Source: Linyphia triangularis (taxonomy: Eukaryota > Arthropoda > Arachnida > Araneae > Linyphiidae). Taken from it: a DNA stretch of 64,000 nt. Shown piece after piece: positions 62,993-64,000 of this stretch. A model generated the notes under the pieces. That model made no database searches. It was given only the letters and a program-made list of their open reading frames with translations, and was not told the DNA's origin. Made by a program: the position numbers and the translations under genes. Position 1 is the stretch's first letter. Each line of letters starts with the position of its first letter. Location of the stretch: assembly GCA_963978545.1 (NCBI GenBank), contig OZ021727.1, positions 94,368,762 to 94,432,761 of the forward strand, given 5' to 3'.

Positions 62993-64000
62993 CAGTACGA
63001 ATATTCTCAAAATTGATTAGTTACGGTGCAGTGGTAAATTAACACTCGTACATCTTCACCAAGAAATTCTTGATATTACACTCTTTTTAGTGTAAATATT
63101 GTCAAAGTCTTTATGGATATCCCCCCCCCCCCTTTTTTTTTAAGGTTAATTTTTTAATATTTTTATAAGTGTATAGCGGTTGGTTTCAATCAGTCGGAAT
63201 GTGTCAAACATCAAAATCCCACACCATGTAACGGCACACGTATAAACCTAAAAGTAACATTTAGGAAGAACCATCCTTAAATCAAAATACTGCTTTAATA
63301 TTTTTCCCTTCGTCAATCAGAAAATTGTCAAAACCTGTGCCAAAAAGCACATAAAATATTTTTGTTCCCATTCTTAGCTGGTTTTAGGAGTTGACCAGAA
63401 TGCATTCCAAATTCCTTGATTGTAAGCTATAATAGAATCTGACTGGATACTATTTTTCGCAAGCATAACTTGAAATTAAACACTTACGGAAGATTCGATA
63501 AAAATTGGCTGATTTTACATGGCTTTGCAAATGATTAAATTACAAATTACAATAACTAGATTTCTCATTTCATTATGATTCTTTTGTAATTTCGCTTAAA
63601 TAGCATAGAAATGTAAGGACAGTTATGCGTTCATGAAATGTAGTATCAGTTAAAATTTAATATCCTTCAATTATGCGATTTTGTTGTTGTTGTTGATGTA
63701 ATTTTTCATCCTGAATAATGTAGGTAACAACTACATAAAAAATTAATTTTATACGTATGCAATGGTTTGAATTATATTGTAACTCTCCAAAGTCGCGTTA
63801 TTAGGTTTAGTGAAGATTGCCGCAATAAATATTTAAATTTTGATAAATATCCTATAAACTATTAAAAAATCTAGTTCAGTGAGTGACGGAACTACCGTTG
63901 GTCGGTCAACTGCAAAGGTCTACCATTGAAATTGATATGTGAGATAGTATCCTTACGTAGTAGGTGTGATTGAATAAGGTCTTTTTTGTTTTGGCAAGTC
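62993..64000. other. AT-rich end of window, nothing recognised
   Basis: It includes a C12 run at 63121-63132 and a GTT repeat near 63684. No gene, splice-bounded exon or transposon recognised. Confidence 0.45.

Overview
This is a eukaryotic nuclear window: AT-rich, gene-poor, with no dense open reading frames. It has polymerase-III-type tRNA-derived SINEs with target-site duplications (TSDs), Helitron, Tc1 and pogo DNA transposons, solo LTRs, long (TA)n, poly(A) and poly(C) tracts, and metazoan splice sites. The repeat mix fits an invertebrate, most likely an arthropod and possibly an arachnid. That placement rests on general style and I hold it loosely. I see no intact protein-coding gene, no rRNA, no genuine tRNA, no CRISPR and no prokaryote-like system. 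Most reading frames in the window are chance or the antisense of repeats.

Layout. 1-13 kb: two copies of an unclassified dispersed repeat (called RepA here), each carrying a different inserted MITE, with a compact non-autonomous Helitron (1991-2763) and a decayed 25-bp tandem array (4427-4705) between them. A pair of side-by-side SINEs follows (8034-8421), then a third RepA copy. 13-21 kb: one SINE, several GC-richer patches of unknown role, a broken pogo/Tigger-like transposon with a triplicated segment (18803-19970) and another SINE. 22-37 kb is the densest repeat region: three RepA copies (two of them a longer form in opposite orientations), a 388-bp tandem duplication, a nested TIR cluster, four SINEs, a long palindrome, an internally deleted Tc1 element, a 30-bp minisatellite and two solo LTRs of one family. 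37-57 kb is AT-rich and sparse, with small MITEs, simple repeats, a 47/35-bp minisatellite and a second SINE family at 55.7 kb. 57.1-59.7 kb holds the best candidate for a real gene: a GC-rich promoter-like block ending in a strong splice donor, and 2 kb downstream a short exon-like block with consensus acceptor and donor. Together they suggest the 5' end of a plus-strand gene whose body lies beyond the window. 60-64 kb: a truncated SINE with a 14-bp TSD, a long (AT)n tract, a RepA copy with an expanded internal minisatellite, and one more TIR element.

The main story is repeat dynamics. Three SINE families end in the same (ACCA)n-type tail, and two of them share a 3' hairpin module, so one LINE machinery may mobilise all of them. 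RepA copies repeatedly serve as landing sites for other elements.
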